From assembly GCA_035380245.1 (NCBI GenBank), contig DAOSXA010000002.1:124001-188000 (forward strand): a DNA stretch of 64,000 bases, in the 5' to 3' direction. The translations under genes were made by a program, and so were the position numbers. The DNA comes from Candidatus Zixiibacteriota bacterium. GTDB taxonomy: Bacteria; Zixibacteria; MSB-5A5; GN15; FEB-12. Below are positions 8,454-18,216 of this stretch, one piece after another; positions within the stretch are counted from its first letter, which is position 1, and each line of letters starts with the position of its first letter. Under the pieces are notes generated by a model, which was not told where the DNA came from, did not search any database, and was given only the letters and a program-made list of their open reading frames with translations.

Positions 8454-9806
8454 ATGACCAATCGAAACGACAACATACTGAACGGACCGATAACCCGTGC
8501 GATATTCTCTCTGGCGCTGCCGGTAGTCCTGAATATGTTCATGGAATTTGCCCTGGCCAGCACCGACTATTTCTGGGTCGGCAAGCTCGGAGCCATGGCT
8601 CAAGATGCCGTGACATCCTCAATGGTTGTGATCTGGACCATGTTCGCAACAACTGCTATTGTATCAGTCGGTGTCACTGCGCTCGTATCTCGTTATGTCG
8701 GCGCCAGGGACCTGGACCGGGTCAGATTCTATCTAGGGCAGGGAATCAAAGCAGGTCTTTTGCTGAGTTTCTTTTTTGGAGCGAGCGGCTTCATCTTCAC
8801 GCCGGCGGCTTTGCGCTTCATGGATACCGGCCCGGAGACTATGATCCATGCAGTGCCGTATCTGCGGATATTTTTCGCCTCAGCAGTGTTTTTCTTCATT
8901 AATGAGATTTGCTATTCGGCCTTCAGGGCTTCAGGAGATACCCGTACACCGGCTATGGTTGCTGCCCTGGTGATCGTCATAAATATGGCGCTGGACCCGT
9001 TGCTTATTTTCGGCTGGGGACCGATCCCCTCCATGGGTGTGACTGGAGCCAGTCTGGCGACAGGTATTGCCATATCAATCGGCTCGATGCTTATTCTTCG
9101 CCGCATGTTCCGCGGAGGACTGGGGTACGATGTCAGCGGGATGCTTCGTAACGGAATCGATCTCCGCAGCCTGGTGAAAATCGGGAAAATCGGCCTGCCG
9201 ATGTCCAGCCAGCAGTTTGTCTTCGTCATTGTGTATTGGTTTCTCATTAAGATTGTCCATCAGTTCGGCGAAGTAGCCGCGGCTGCAATGGGTATCGGCA
9301 ATCGCATGGAATCCTTTTCATATCTGACTTGTTTCGGTTTCTCAGTGGCGGCCTCGACCATGGTCGGTCAAAACCTCGGGGCGCGACAGCCCGACCGGGC
9401 TGCTCGTTCTGCCTGGGGAGCCGCAGGTACAGCAATCTGTATCACTTTTATCATTGGCGGCTTGTTTATCGTAATCCCCGACTGGATTGCCTCGATTTTC
9501 ACCGACAATCCTGAGGTCAAGAAAATAGCGATTGATTACCTGTTTATTCTAGGAATATCGCAGTCGGCGATGGCTATTGAAATCGTTCTGGAAGGCGCCT
9601 TTGGCGGAGCCGGCGATACGATACCGCCAATGGTAGTATCGATCCCCGGAGCTCTTATGCGTATCCCTATGGCCTATTATTTCTGTTTTAATCTCGATTG
9701 GGGTATCAACGGTGTCTGGTGGACTCTTACGATCACCTCGATCATCAAAGCTCTGATCATGGCCGGTTGGTTCAGGCTGGGCAGGTGGAAAACAAAAGAA
9801 CTGTAG
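8454..9806 (+). CDS. MATE family efflux transporter
   Basis: A 450-residue polytopic membrane protein with about 12 hydrophobic segments in two similar halves. The first helix region, RAIFSLALPVVLNMF, and repeated motifs such as ALVSRYVGARD in the N-half and TMVGQNLGARQPDRA in the C-half are typical of the multidrug and toxic compound extrusion family (NorM/DinF type). These export cationic or other small molecules by Na+ or H+ antiport. It stands alone between a terminator upstream and the next promoter downstream. The substrate cannot be predicted. Confidence 0.93.
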   Translation: MTNRNDNILNGPITRAIFSLALPVVLNMFMEFALASTDYFWVGKLGAMAQDAVTSSMVVIWTMFATTAIVSVGVTALVSRYVGARDLDRVRFYLGQGIKAGLLLSFFFGASGFIFTPAALRFMDTGPETMIHAVPYLRIFFASAVFFFINEICYSAFRASGDTRTPAMVAALVIVINMALDPLLIFGWGPIPSMGVTGASLATGIAISIGSMLILRRMFRGGLGYDVSGMLRNGIDLRSLVKIGKIGLPMSSQQFVFVIVYWFLIKIVHQFGEVAAAAMGIGNRMESFSYLTCFGFSVAASTMVGQNLGARQPDRAARSAWGAAGTAICITFIIGGLFIVIPDWIASIFTDNPEVKKIAIDYLFILGISQSAMAIEIVLEGAFGGAGDTIPPMVVSIPGALMRIPMAYYFCFNLDWGINGVWWTLTITSIIKALIMAGWFRLGRWKTKEL

Positions 9807-9829
9807 TCTTGTGTGGGCTAAGTAATTTG

Positions 9830-9857
9830 TTGATTCACCGGAGCTTCCGGCTATATT
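9830..9857 (+). promoter_or_regulatory. Probable promoter of the FAH-family gene
   Basis: TTGATT (9830-9835), a 16-base spacer and TATATT (9852-9857, five of six consensus bases) lie 38 bases before the ATG, giving a leader of about 30 bases that contains the GAGG ribosome binding site. Confidence 0.5.
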
Positions 9858-9894
9858 GTAACTCCGTCAAAAACAGGGAATTGAGGAATTATAG

Positions 9895-10668
9895 ATGCCT
9901 AGTGAATTCGTTCGTTTCTTTGATCCGGACTCTGATGACTTTCTTTATGGAAAACTTGAGGGGGAAAGCATCACCGCTTTTGATGATGCTCCCTGGTATG
10001 GTGGTCAGGCGACCAACGAGGTGTTCAGTCTTGGCAGCGTGGTATTAAAAGCTCCGATAGAACCGAGTAAAATTGTTTGTATCGGACTCAACTACCATGC
10101 TCATGTAGCTGCCTCTCAATCGGCCGATGAAGCCCCGGCCTACCCGTTGATATTCCTCAAACCCTCTTCGGCCGTAATTGGCCTCGGCGAGTCGATAGTC
10201 CACCCGCCGCAATCCCAGCGAGTTGATTATGAAGCGGAGCTGGGAGTGGTGATCGGTCGTGAGGCGAAAAACGTCTCTGAAGATGATGCCGACCGCTATA
10301 TATTCGGTTTGACGTGTGTCAATGATGTCACGGCGCGTGATTTGCAGAAAAAGGACGGTCAGTGGAGTCGGGCAAAAGGATTCGATACATTTTGTCCGGT
10401 GGGACCGACTATCGTTACCGATGTCGACTTCAGCGATCTCAAAGTGGAAGGGATTCTTAACGGTGAGGTAAAACAATCCGGTCGGACCTCACTCATGATC
10501 TTCAAAATCCCTTATTTGATCAGCTACATATCGAGTATCATGACGCTTTATCCGGGCGACTTGATCTCGACCGGAACACCTTCGGGGATTGGACCGATGG
10601 TTCCCGGTGATTCCGTGGAAGTTGTAGTAGAAAACGTCGGCCGATTGATCAATCCGATCATCGGCTGA
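9895..10668 (+). CDS. Fumarylacetoacetate hydrolase (FAH) family protein
   Basis: A 257-residue member of the FAH superfamily, which includes acylpyruvate hydrolases, decarboxylases and isomerases. The core starts at IVCIGLNYHAH, and the metal-binding acids are visible in DYEAELGVVIGR and in NDVTARD. SRAKGFDTFCPVGP and YPGDLISTGTPSGIG are further family signatures. The short N-terminal region (about 1-55) is the usual accessory part. ATG 9895 has GAGG at 9883-9886. No catabolic genes lie nearby, so the substrate is open; a simple 3-acylpyruvate or an oxaloacetate-type keto acid is plausible. Confidence 0.9.
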   Translation: MPSEFVRFFDPDSDDFLYGKLEGESITAFDDAPWYGGQATNEVFSLGSVVLKAPIEPSKIVCIGLNYHAHVAASQSADEAPAYPLIFLKPSSAVIGLGESIVHPPQSQRVDYEAELGVVIGREAKNVSEDDADRYIFGLTCVNDVTARDLQKKDGQWSRAKGFDTFCPVGPTIVTDVDFSDLKVEGILNGEVKQSGRTSLMIFKIPYLISYISSIMTLYPGDLISTGTPSGIGPMVPGDSVEVVVENVGRLINPIIG

Positions 10669-10738
10669 GTGAAGCCGGGACCTCATAGCCCGTATCGGTG
10701 TAGAAACGTCAGGAGAGAGCACACCGCCCCGGAGTTGT

Positions 10739-11935
10739 ATGACAGAAAGTATCATGACCGACCGCCTCTATTATCGTAACCAGGGACTTCTTGATTTCGA
10801 TGCGACTATTATGCGCATTCAGGAACAGGATGGTTACTGGCTGACGTTTCTGGATCGGTCGGCGTTTTACCCCACTTCGGGCGGACAACTTCATGATACC
10901 GGTAAACTCAACGGAATAGCCGTAATCGAAGTCTCAGCATCCGACAATGGGGAAGTAGCGCACAAGACGGAACAACCACCTGGCCGGGCGGGAGACAAGG
11001 TCCACGGTGAAATCGATGCTGAACGTCGCTGGCAACATCGCCAGCAGCATACCGCGCAACACATTCTCAGTGCGGTCTTTTTGGATTTGTTTGACGCTCC
11101 CACCGTATCCGTACACCTAGGCGCAGATTACGGCGCCGTCGAATTCGACCGGGAGAGATTTTCCGAAGATCAACTGCGCCAGGCCGAGGATAAGGCAAAT
11201 GTAATAATTCGTGAGGATTATCCAGTGCGGATCAGTTTCGTGGATGGGGCTGAAGCCGATGAAATTCCTTTCCGGCGCCCCCCGAAACGAACGGGAAAAC
11301 TTCGCGTTGTTCAGATTGGCGATTTCGAATATGCTGCCTGTGGCGGGACTCATTGTGACAGCACCGGACAAGTCGGTCTGATTAAAATTATTGAACAGGG
11401 GAAACTTCGCAATCACGCCCTGGTGCATTTTCTTTCAGGCTCACAAACAATAAATGACTATCAGCTTCGTTTCGAAGTCACCGATAAGTTATCGCACAGC
11501 CTTACTTGTGGAGTAAGGGACCTGCCCGAAAAAATAGACAATCTCCTTGCTCAGGAGCGTGAGTTAAGACAGCGAATCAGCGGTCTCTACACCCGCATGC
11601 TGCCTACGCTGGCTGAAGAGGTTATCGATAACAATCATGGAGTGAATCTGGTAACCGGAGTGACCGAACTGCCTGATGTCCGTCTTACGGCCAAACTGGC
11701 TGCTTTAATTGCCGAACGGACCGAACGGCTAGCCTGCTTGCTTAACGACCATAATCTCGTACTGGCAGCGCCTGAAAGAAGTAATTTCGATCTGAGAAAA
11801 ACGGCAAAACGGTTGAACGACGCGACCAATCTTAAAGGCGGGGGAAGTAATTCACTGGTGCAGTTCGGTCAGGCTGAAACCGTAGATTTTAAGCTATATA
11901 TAGATATAATCGAGGAGTCTCTTTCGCATGAATAG
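10739..11935 (+). CDS. Alanyl-tRNA editing protein, AlaX type with DHHA1 domain
   Basis: The 398-residue protein resembles the editing half of alanyl-tRNA synthetase and probably hydrolyses Ser-tRNA-Ala or Gly-tRNA-Ala in trans. An N-terminal barrel with PTSGGQLHDTG precedes the zinc site: HTAQH (His104 and His108) and CGGTHC (Cys201, His205, Cys206). A coiled segment and a C-terminal DHHA1 domain (GGGSNSLVQFG near the end) follow, as in the long AlaX subgroup. GGAG at 10731-10734 supports ATG 10739; ATG 10754 is the alternative. Its last eight bases overlap lptD, an odd pairing with no evident functional link. Confidence 0.9.
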   Translation: MTESIMTDRLYYRNQGLLDFDATIMRIQEQDGYWLTFLDRSAFYPTSGGQLHDTGKLNGIAVIEVSASDNGEVAHKTEQPPGRAGDKVHGEIDAERRWQHRQQHTAQHILSAVFLDLFDAPTVSVHLGADYGAVEFDRERFSEDQLRQAEDKANVIIREDYPVRISFVDGAEADEIPFRRPPKRTGKLRVVQIGDFEYAACGGTHCDSTGQVGLIKIIEQGKLRNHALVHFLSGSQTINDYQLRFEVTDKLSHSLTCGVRDLPEKIDNLLAQERELRQRISGLYTRMLPTLAEEVIDNNHGVNLVTGVTELPDVRLTAKLAALIAERTERLACLLNDHNLVLAAPERSNFDLRKTAKRLNDATNLKGGGSNSLVQFGQAETVDFKLYIDIIEESLSHE

Positions 11936-14900
11936 ACTCCTTTTTATATCCTTATTCTTTCTGATCCTTGCAAGCGGAGCGGCTGCGGAACGAAAACAGT
12001 TGGTGCTCGAACGTTCCGGGTCGGTTGAAGTGGTGCTTGAGGGAGACCAATACGTCACTTATGTCGTGGATGACGTGAAATTCACCACTCGTACTGCAAC
12101 GATATTCTGCGATTCGGCTATCTGGCGTCGAGGAGTCGATGTTAATCTCAAGGGAAACGTAAGGATTGAAGATGACGCCTACCAGTTGGCGGCTGATTCG
12201 GTTTATTACGGTGTTAAAGATGAGCTTTCCGAAGCCTGGGGCAAACAGGTCGAACTTTGGTCTTACAACGATTCGATCTATGCGGTCGGTACACACGCTT
12301 TTTATCGGTCGCTGGAGAAGTATTTCTTCATGGATGAACGACCTCTCCTTTACCTGCGTTATCCGGACAGCTCTCGCATGGTGGAAATTTTAGGGGATAC
12401 GATTGAATACGATGCCGACTCCGGCTATGCTGTTTCGATAGGTGATGTAAATATAACATCGCAGGATATAACTACTCGCTCCGGCCGCGCCGATATGGAT
12501 CTCGATACTCACAATCTGTTGCTGACGCTCGATCCCGTAGCTATCCGACGCAACAGCCAGGTTTCCGGGGCAATGATTTCGGTCAATTACCACGATGAGG
12601 TAATCGAGTCGATCATCGTGACCGATTCTGCGAGCGGCGTCTTTTCGGAACCGGTTGACTCGGCTGGATTGTTCGTCGATGAATCGAGATTGGAAGGCGA
12701 CAACATCGTATTCCAGTTCGATCGCGGTGAGCTGAATCACATTTTATGCTTTGGGCAGGCTTATTCCTGGTACTATCCGTCGGATCGCGGTACCCGTGAG
12801 TACAACGAAAACTCCGTATCGGGAGATACGATAAGGTTCGTAGTCAGCAATGAAGAGTTGCAATCGGTCCAGGTTACCGGAGGAGCGATCGGAACATATA
12901 TTTCGGGGAAACTTCCCGAAAACGATTCCGTTCTCGTCTCGTCCGACACTATCGATTATCAGTCGGAATATATCGATTACAGTCTGGCTGATTCGACGAT
13001 CATTCTTAAAAAAGCAGCCGCCGTACAATCACAGGGGATGTCGCTAACGGCTTATGATATCAGCTTTGACACGCACGAGCGAATCGTGGAAGCATATTCC
13101 GCCGAGGTGCAAGATATCGACAGCATGGCCGTGGACAGCACCGACCCGAACAGTATGGCGCAACTTCAACCGAACAACATCCCGGTTCTGCTGGATGACG
13201 GCGGGGATGTTCTGGTCGGGGATTATCTTCGTTATTCGATTGACACGCGCAAGGGAAGAATCGTTAAATCGAAAACGGAATATGATCTCGGCTATTATTA
13301 TGGCGGCAAATTGTTCCGCGAACAGGAGAACATCGCTTATATCGATGACGGCCGATTCACCACCTGCAATGCGCCGGAACCGCACTTCCATTTTCATTCC
13401 AAAAATCTGAAATTGATTGAAGGTGATAAGATGATTGCCCGCCCGGTGGTGTTTTATATCGGTCGTTTGCCGGTGCTGGCGTTGCCGTATTATGTCTTTC
13501 CCTTGAAGAAGGGAAGACGTAGCGGGATATTGACTTTTGGCTATGGTAACTTCCAGCGGGGTGATCGTCAGATTACCGACCTGGGGTATTATTGGGCTCC
13601 CTCCGACTATTTCGACTGGACTAACTCGGTTGACTATATCGAGAACAACTCCAGCTTCAAATTTAAGTCAGAGGCTAATTTCGCGAAACGATATTATATA
13701 ACGAATACTCGTATGTACGGTGAGTACCTGGTTGAAACGGACTACAGTACGACCAAGGCTCGGGAGTCGAAACACAAACGATGGTTCCTGGAAGGATCCT
13801 ACAATCATCAGATCACACCCACTTTTAAAATCGCCGCTACCGGTAAAATTGTCTCCGATGAAAACTACTTCTCGGATTATTCGAACAACCTGGATGATCG
13901 TCTTTCGAAAAGTATGAATTCGCAGGCTTCGATTGCGAAGCAGTTTGCTAATGGCATCTCGATATCTTCAACTTTTAAGCACTACGTGGATTTGCAAAAC
14001 GAGTCCCGCACCGATGAAATCCCATCGGCTACGATCTCGTTACCCTTGGTTTATCCGTTCGGTAATGGTTCCCGGGATGCCGACGGAAATGTCGTGCAAA
14101 AATGGTATCACGGTTTCAAACTGCAGTATTCACCGAGTTTACTGAATTCTTCTACGCGCGTTACCGAAGACAGTGTTTATACCTGGGAAGAGCAAGTTGA
14201 TTCTCTCCTGCTCGATGACAGTACTTATGTGTACGACACTCTCGTTCAGCATGAAGACACGCTTTCGTATCGTTCTCGAAAGCATTATGCGAAAATCCAG
14301 CACAGCCCGACACTCTATTTGCCGCAGGTGACGCTTGGAAACTATTTGAAATTGAATCCCAGCTTTGGTTACCGCGAAACCTGGATCAAGATTTACGAGA
14401 CCGATCAGTCCCGCGATGCCGGAATTGAAGCCGACAACTACCGTACCTATTCATGGAACGCATCCATAAAAGCCACTACGACGCTCTATGGAAGAGCTAT
14501 TTACCCCAACATTCTGGGCGTAACAGCTCTGAGGCACGTCGTTACACCATCAGTGACTTATGCCTATACTCCGGATGTTAATCGTCATGAGACTATTCGC
14601 AGTTTTGCGGGAGGTGGTGCGGGAAGCTCCAAATCACAGACTATGACTTTTGGTATTGATCAGCGTTTCCAAAGCAAGGTGAAATCCGGCGAAACTGAAT
14701 CAAGCGGTGAATGGCTCAGTCTGGTGACCAGTTTTTCCAAGGATTTTGAAAAGGAAGACCACCCCTGGTCCAACATCACGACCAATTATCAGCTAAAAGC
14801 AATTCCCGGATTGACCTTTAACGGAACTATGATCCATACGCCGTATAATCCGGAAACGGATGAATTGAACTTCCTCGACCTGTATATGCAGAGCTTTTCT

Positions 14901-15362
14901 CTCAATACTAGTCTCAATCTGCACGGCCGTTTCCCGTTTTTCGACGATGCCAATGATATCCCACGTGGGGCCGATTCAGCCTCACAAGCTGGCAATTCGT
15001 CCGGTAAAGAATCAAAAGGCTCCTGGACCTGCAATCTGTACTACCAATATGCCGAGTCAGGGCGGGGAACAAGCTGGAGTAAAACTAATGATGTTTTGAA
15101 GGCCAGTATCACCATTCAATTCAACCTGACACGAAACACTTCAGTCAGTCTCAGTAACGTTGAATATAACTTCAGAACCTCTAAACTGGTCTCAACCAGA
15201 ATTCAGATCGTACGCCAGTTACACTGTTGGACAGGCAGCTTATATTGGGCGCCGGTGGGATCAAATCCGGGATTCGGTTTCAAGCTTTATGTGACCGCAA
15301 TGCCGGATATTAAGATCGACAACAATCACGAGACATCAATCAGCAGCCTTACCAATCGATAG
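11928..15362 (+). CDS. lptD: LPS-assembly protein LptD (OstA/Imp family)
   Basis: Outer-membrane translocon that inserts lipopolysaccharide into the outer leaflet. A signal peptide (1-21, ending ASGAAA) is followed by an unusually long LptA/OstA-like beta-jellyroll region (about 25-430) with repeats of the type ADSVYYGVKDE and TISYDSE-like strands. The beta-barrel begins after PVVFYIGRLPVLALPYYVFPL (about 503-523) and continues to the C-terminus. At 1144 residues it is much longer than the proteobacterial protein (about 780), mostly by extra N-terminal repeats. The protein ends in LTNR rather than an aromatic residue. GAGGAG at 11912-11917 fixes the start. No lptE is seen beside it. Confidence 0.88.
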   Translation: MNRLLFISLFFLILASGAAAERKQLVLERSGSVEVVLEGDQYVTYVVDDVKFTTRTATIFCDSAIWRRGVDVNLKGNVRIEDDAYQLAADSVYYGVKDELSEAWGKQVELWSYNDSIYAVGTHAFYRSLEKYFFMDERPLLYLRYPDSSRMVEILGDTIEYDADSGYAVSIGDVNITSQDITTRSGRADMDLDTHNLLLTLDPVAIRRNSQVSGAMISVNYHDEVIESIIVTDSASGVFSEPVDSAGLFVDESRLEGDNIVFQFDRGELNHILCFGQAYSWYYPSDRGTREYNENSVSGDTIRFVVSNEELQSVQVTGGAIGTYISGKLPENDSVLVSSDTIDYQSEYIDYSLADSTIILKKAAAVQSQGMSLTAYDISFDTHERIVEAYSAEVQDIDSMAVDSTDPNSMAQLQPNNIPVLLDDGGDVLVGDYLRYSIDTRKGRIVKSKTEYDLGYYYGGKLFREQENIAYIDDGRFTTCNAPEPHFHFHSKNLKLIEGDKMIARPVVFYIGRLPVLALPYYVFPLKKGRRSGILTFGYGNFQRGDRQITDLGYYWAPSDYFDWTNSVDYIENNSSFKFKSEANFAKRYYITNTRMYGEYLVETDYSTTKARESKHKRWFLEGSYNHQITPTFKIAATGKIVSDENYFSDYSNNLDDRLSKSMNSQASIAKQFANGISISSTFKHYVDLQNESRTDEIPSATISLPLVYPFGNGSRDADGNVVQKWYHGFKLQYSPSLLNSSTRVTEDSVYTWEEQVDSLLLDDSTYVYDTLVQHEDTLSYRSRKHYAKIQHSPTLYLPQVTLGNYLKLNPSFGYRETWIKIYETDQSRDAGIEADNYRTYSWNASIKATTTLYGRAIYPNILGVTALRHVVTPSVTYAYTPDVNRHETIRSFAGGGAGSSKSQTMTFGIDQRFQSKVKSGETESSGEWLSLVTSFSKDFEKEDHPWSNITTNYQLKAIPGLTFNGTMIHTPYNPETDELNFLDLYMQSFSLNTSLNLHGRFPFFDDANDIPRGADSASQAGNSSGKESKGSWTCNLYYQYAESGRGTSWSKTNDVLKASITIQFNLTRNTSVSLSNVEYNFRTSKLVSTRIQIVRQLHCWTGSLYWAPVGSNPGFGFKLYVTAMPDIKIDNNHETSISSLTNR

Positions 15363-15369
15363 GGCTGAA

Positions 15370-15404
15370 AAAGCCTGATTTGCCGCCACTTTCAGGCATC
15401 TTTT
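15370..15404 (+). terminator. Weak terminator-like hairpin after lptD
   Basis: GCCTGA (15373-15378) pairs with TCAGGC (15392-15397), preceded by AAAA and followed by ATCTTTT. The stem is only six base pairs with a 13-base loop, so termination would be inefficient. Confidence 0.4.
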
Positions 15405-15491
15405 AGTTGACAGTAGTTTTCAACATTTCGTTTGTTTAAATGTAACAAATAACCTCTAAACCGTTTAGCCGCCCATGGAGGGGTGAAGGTT

Positions 15492-15767
15492 ATGACGAAA
15501 GAAGAAATGATTGCCTTGATGGCCGAGAAGTCCGGCATCTCGAAGAAACAAGCTGGAGAAGCGCTTGGTGCCTTCATGACCGGTGTTACGAATCAGCTCA
15601 AGAAAGGTCAGAAGGTTAGTTTTGCCGGTTTTGGCACATTTACGGTTTCCAAAAGGAAAGCCCGCTCCGGCCGTAACCCGCAGACCGGTGCCACAATCCA
15701 GATACCGGCGACTAAAGTCCCAGTGTTCAAAGCCGGTAAGAATCTCAAGACGGCTGTCAAGAAATAG
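15492..15767 (+). CDS. HU-family histone-like DNA-binding protein
   Basis: A 91-residue nucleoid protein that bends DNA as a dimer. The sequence MTKEEMIALMAEKSG forms the helical dimerisation part, VSFAGFGTFTVSKR leads into the beta arms, and GRNPQTGATIQIPA is the classic DNA-contacting arm signature of HU/IHF. KVPVFKAGKNLK closes the fold. GGAGG at 15477-15481 supports ATG 15492; an in-frame GTG at 15483 lies too close to that site. It is monocistronic: a hairpin precedes it and a strong terminator follows. Confidence 0.95.
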   Translation: MTKEEMIALMAEKSGISKKQAGEALGAFMTGVTNQLKKGQKVSFAGFGTFTVSKRKARSGRNPQTGATIQIPATKVPVFKAGKNLKTAVKK

Positions 15768-15789
15768 CCTCTTTGACCAACGGTTTTCG

Positions 15790-15817
15790 GGCAGGGATAC
15801 CGATCCCTGCCTTTTTT
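15790..15817 (+). terminator. Rho-independent terminator after the HU gene
   Basis: GGCAGGGAT (15790-15798) pairs perfectly with ATCCCTGCC (15803-15811) around a four-base loop and is followed by six T. Confidence 0.93.
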
Positions 15818-15869
15818 ATTGAAGTTAAAATTTGCGCTTTAGCGGCTCTGGGAGCTTAATTACCAGACT

Positions 15870-18191
15870 ATGGCACGAAGAAGGAAAAATAGCACCGGTC
15901 AGGATAAACGTGGGCTGGTATTGGGGATTTTACTGTCTCTGCTGGCTCTCCTATTACTGATTTCTTTAGCTACCCATAAAGAAATCGATGATGCCAGAGT
16001 CGCCGGTGAAGTGGACGGCCACCTCAACCCGTTCGATATCCCCTACAACAACCAGGGCGGGATGATGGGGGCATATCTGTCATTTATCTTCACCACTTTA
16101 ATCGGTTGGCTGAGCTTTTTCCTGCCCCTCTGGTTGATGTTGGCGGCCCTTAAACTTATGTCGGGTAAAACGGCGGCACGTATTAAGATCAATAGCATCG
16201 TGCTGTTCGTGGCCTCAATGATCGGAACGATCCTCTATAATATACACCTCATGTCGCCGCGTGAGATAGCGCGCCCGGTCGGAACAATCGGCGGCTATAT
16301 CGGTGAACAACTGACCTCATTGAGCCTTCGTCTTTTGGGTGAACTGGGCTCTTACGTGGTTCTGAGCGGTGCTATTCTCGTGTTGCTCGTGCTTTACACA
16401 TCAATAACACCGCTACTGGCCATGCGTCTGCCCTTACCCGGAAAAGAGTGGATAAACCGGATTTATGGACGCCTTAGCCGCGGCTTGGGTAAAGTATTCA
16501 ATTTCTCGTGGCTCGGGAATCTGTTCGGTCAAACCGAAAGCAACGATGATGATGGTGAAGAGGTCTACGATGAGGACGCCCCCGCTGATAGCGAAACCGA
16601 TGATCTCCCGGAGCAGGACGAACTTCTTGATGAACGCCCTGATGAGGATTCGTCTGAATCCTCATCACCATCGCCATCCCGTCGCAAAACAAAAATCGTA
16701 AAACCGGCCCCGGCGGTACAACTTAAGTCAATCAAGTACACCTACCCGGGACTGGACTTACTGGCCGAGCCGGATCTTACGCAACCCGCTGTCACGCCGG
16801 AGGAGTTGGAATTCTCGGCTCGGATGCTGCGTGAAACGCTGGAGACTTTCGGTGTCAAGATTGACGGCAAAATAGAGCATTTCCCCGGTCCGATCATTAC
16901 TCGTTTTGAGTTCAAGCCCGCGGCCGGGATCAAAATCAATCGCATCGTAAGTCTGGCCGACGACCTGGCCCTGACGCTTAAAGCCAAGCGAATCCGCATA
17001 ATAGCACCGATCCCGGGCAAAGCCGCGGTTGGTGTAGAGATACCGAACAGGCATCCCCAGATGGTTTACCTGCGGGATGTGTTCACTTCATCGGCATTCA
17101 ACGACAGTAAGCTGATTTTACCGATTGCCCTGGGCAAGTCCACTTCGGGTCAACCGATCGTCGCAGATCTGACTACCATGCCGCATCTGTTGGTGGCGGG
17201 AGCTACCGGTTCCGGCAAGTCGGTCTGTATGAACGTATTGATCACATCGCTCCTGTTCCGGCTGCATCCGCATCAGGTGCGATTCATTATGATTGATCCC
17301 AAGATGCTCGAATTGTCGATCTATAAAGGGATTCCACATCTGGGACGGCCGGTGGTGACCAAACCGAAACGAGCGGAAAAGGTTCTCGCTGAAGCGGTTG
17401 TTGAAATGGAACATCGCTATCGAAAGCTGGCCGAAGCCTCGGTGCGGAATATCGCCGACTTCAACAAACGTCAGACCAGGGAAGAGGATAAGCTGCCGTA
17501 TATCGTTATCTTCGTCGATGAACTGGCCGATTTGATGATGTCCTCGAACACCCAGAAAACCGAGATGATGATCACACGGCTCGCTCAGATGTCACGTGCG
17601 GTCGGGATCCATTTAATCCTCGCGACGCAGCGCCCGTCGGTCGATGTAATCACCGGATTAATAAAAGCCAACTTCCCGGCTCGTATAGCCTTCCAGGTGT
17701 CATCTAAAGTAGATTCTCGAACGATTATCGATGCCAACGGAGCCGAACGATTGCTCGGTAAGGGGGATATGCTGTATCTGCCGTCGGGGCAGCCGGAACC
17801 GGTTCGTATTCATGGACCGTATATCTCCTCCGAAGAGACTGAGGGGATTGTCCAGTTTATCAAGGATCAGGGACTTGAGATGTTCACGCTTGAAAACATC
17901 TCTCAAGCAAGCGGTGAACCGACCGAGGCGGATATCGATACCGAGGATCCTCTTTTCCGTGAGGCGTGCAATACGGTGGTCCGGCATAAGCAGGGATCGG
18001 TCTCTCTGTTGCAACGACGGCTGGGGATCGGTTATCAGCGAGCGGCACGACTCATAGACAGACTGGAACAAGCCGGCATTGTATCCAAGTTTGACGGCTC
18101 CAAGGCTCGTGAAGTCCTCGTGGATCAAGCTTATGTCGATGCATTGTTCAGCGGTGCTTCGGCTGTCGAAACCTCTCATCAGAACGGCTAA
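15870..18191 (+). CDS. ftsK: DNA translocase FtsK/SpoIIIE
   Basis: Septal hexameric motor that pumps chromosomal DNA during division. Four N-terminal membrane segments lie within about 18-190. An acidic, Ser/Asp-rich linker (about 215-280) follows. The motor has Walker A GATGSGKS at 444-451 and Walker B IVIFVDELADLMM. The C-terminal winged-helix gamma domain (about 690-760, VSLLQRRLGIGYQRAARLID) reads KOPS-like orientation sequences. At 773 residues it is of the short-linker type. The only Shine-Dalgarno candidate, GGGAG, is 15 bases from ATG 15870, and promoter-like boxes end just before it, so a very short leader is possible. Confidence 0.95.
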   Translation: MARRRKNSTGQDKRGLVLGILLSLLALLLLISLATHKEIDDARVAGEVDGHLNPFDIPYNNQGGMMGAYLSFIFTTLIGWLSFFLPLWLMLAALKLMSGKTAARIKINSIVLFVASMIGTILYNIHLMSPREIARPVGTIGGYIGEQLTSLSLRLLGELGSYVVLSGAILVLLVLYTSITPLLAMRLPLPGKEWINRIYGRLSRGLGKVFNFSWLGNLFGQTESNDDDGEEVYDEDAPADSETDDLPEQDELLDERPDEDSSESSSPSPSRRKTKIVKPAPAVQLKSIKYTYPGLDLLAEPDLTQPAVTPEELEFSARMLRETLETFGVKIDGKIEHFPGPIITRFEFKPAAGIKINRIVSLADDLALTLKAKRIRIIAPIPGKAAVGVEIPNRHPQMVYLRDVFTSSAFNDSKLILPIALGKSTSGQPIVADLTTMPHLLVAGATGSGKSVCMNVLITSLLFRLHPHQVRFIMIDPKMLELSIYKGIPHLGRPVVTKPKRAEKVLAEAVVEMEHRYRKLAEASVRNIADFNKRQTREEDKLPYIVIFVDELADLMMSSNTQKTEMMITRLAQMSRAVGIHLILATQRPSVDVITGLIKANFPARIAFQVSSKVDSRTIIDANGAERLLGKGDMLYLPSGQPEPVRIHGPYISSEETEGIVQFIKDQGLEMFTLENISQASGEPTEADIDTEDPLFREACNTVVRHKQGSVSLLQRRLGIGYQRAARLIDRLEQAGIVSKFDGSKAREVLVDQAYVDALFSGASAVETSHQNG

Positions 18192-18216
18192 AAGCATTAT
18201 GAGTATAAGGGCTGGT

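Noticed and set aside
15407..15412. Perfect TTGACA upstream of the HU gene as a promoter -35 box
   Set aside because: No acceptable -10 hexamer lies 16-18 bases downstream, so the promoter could not be placed with confidence.
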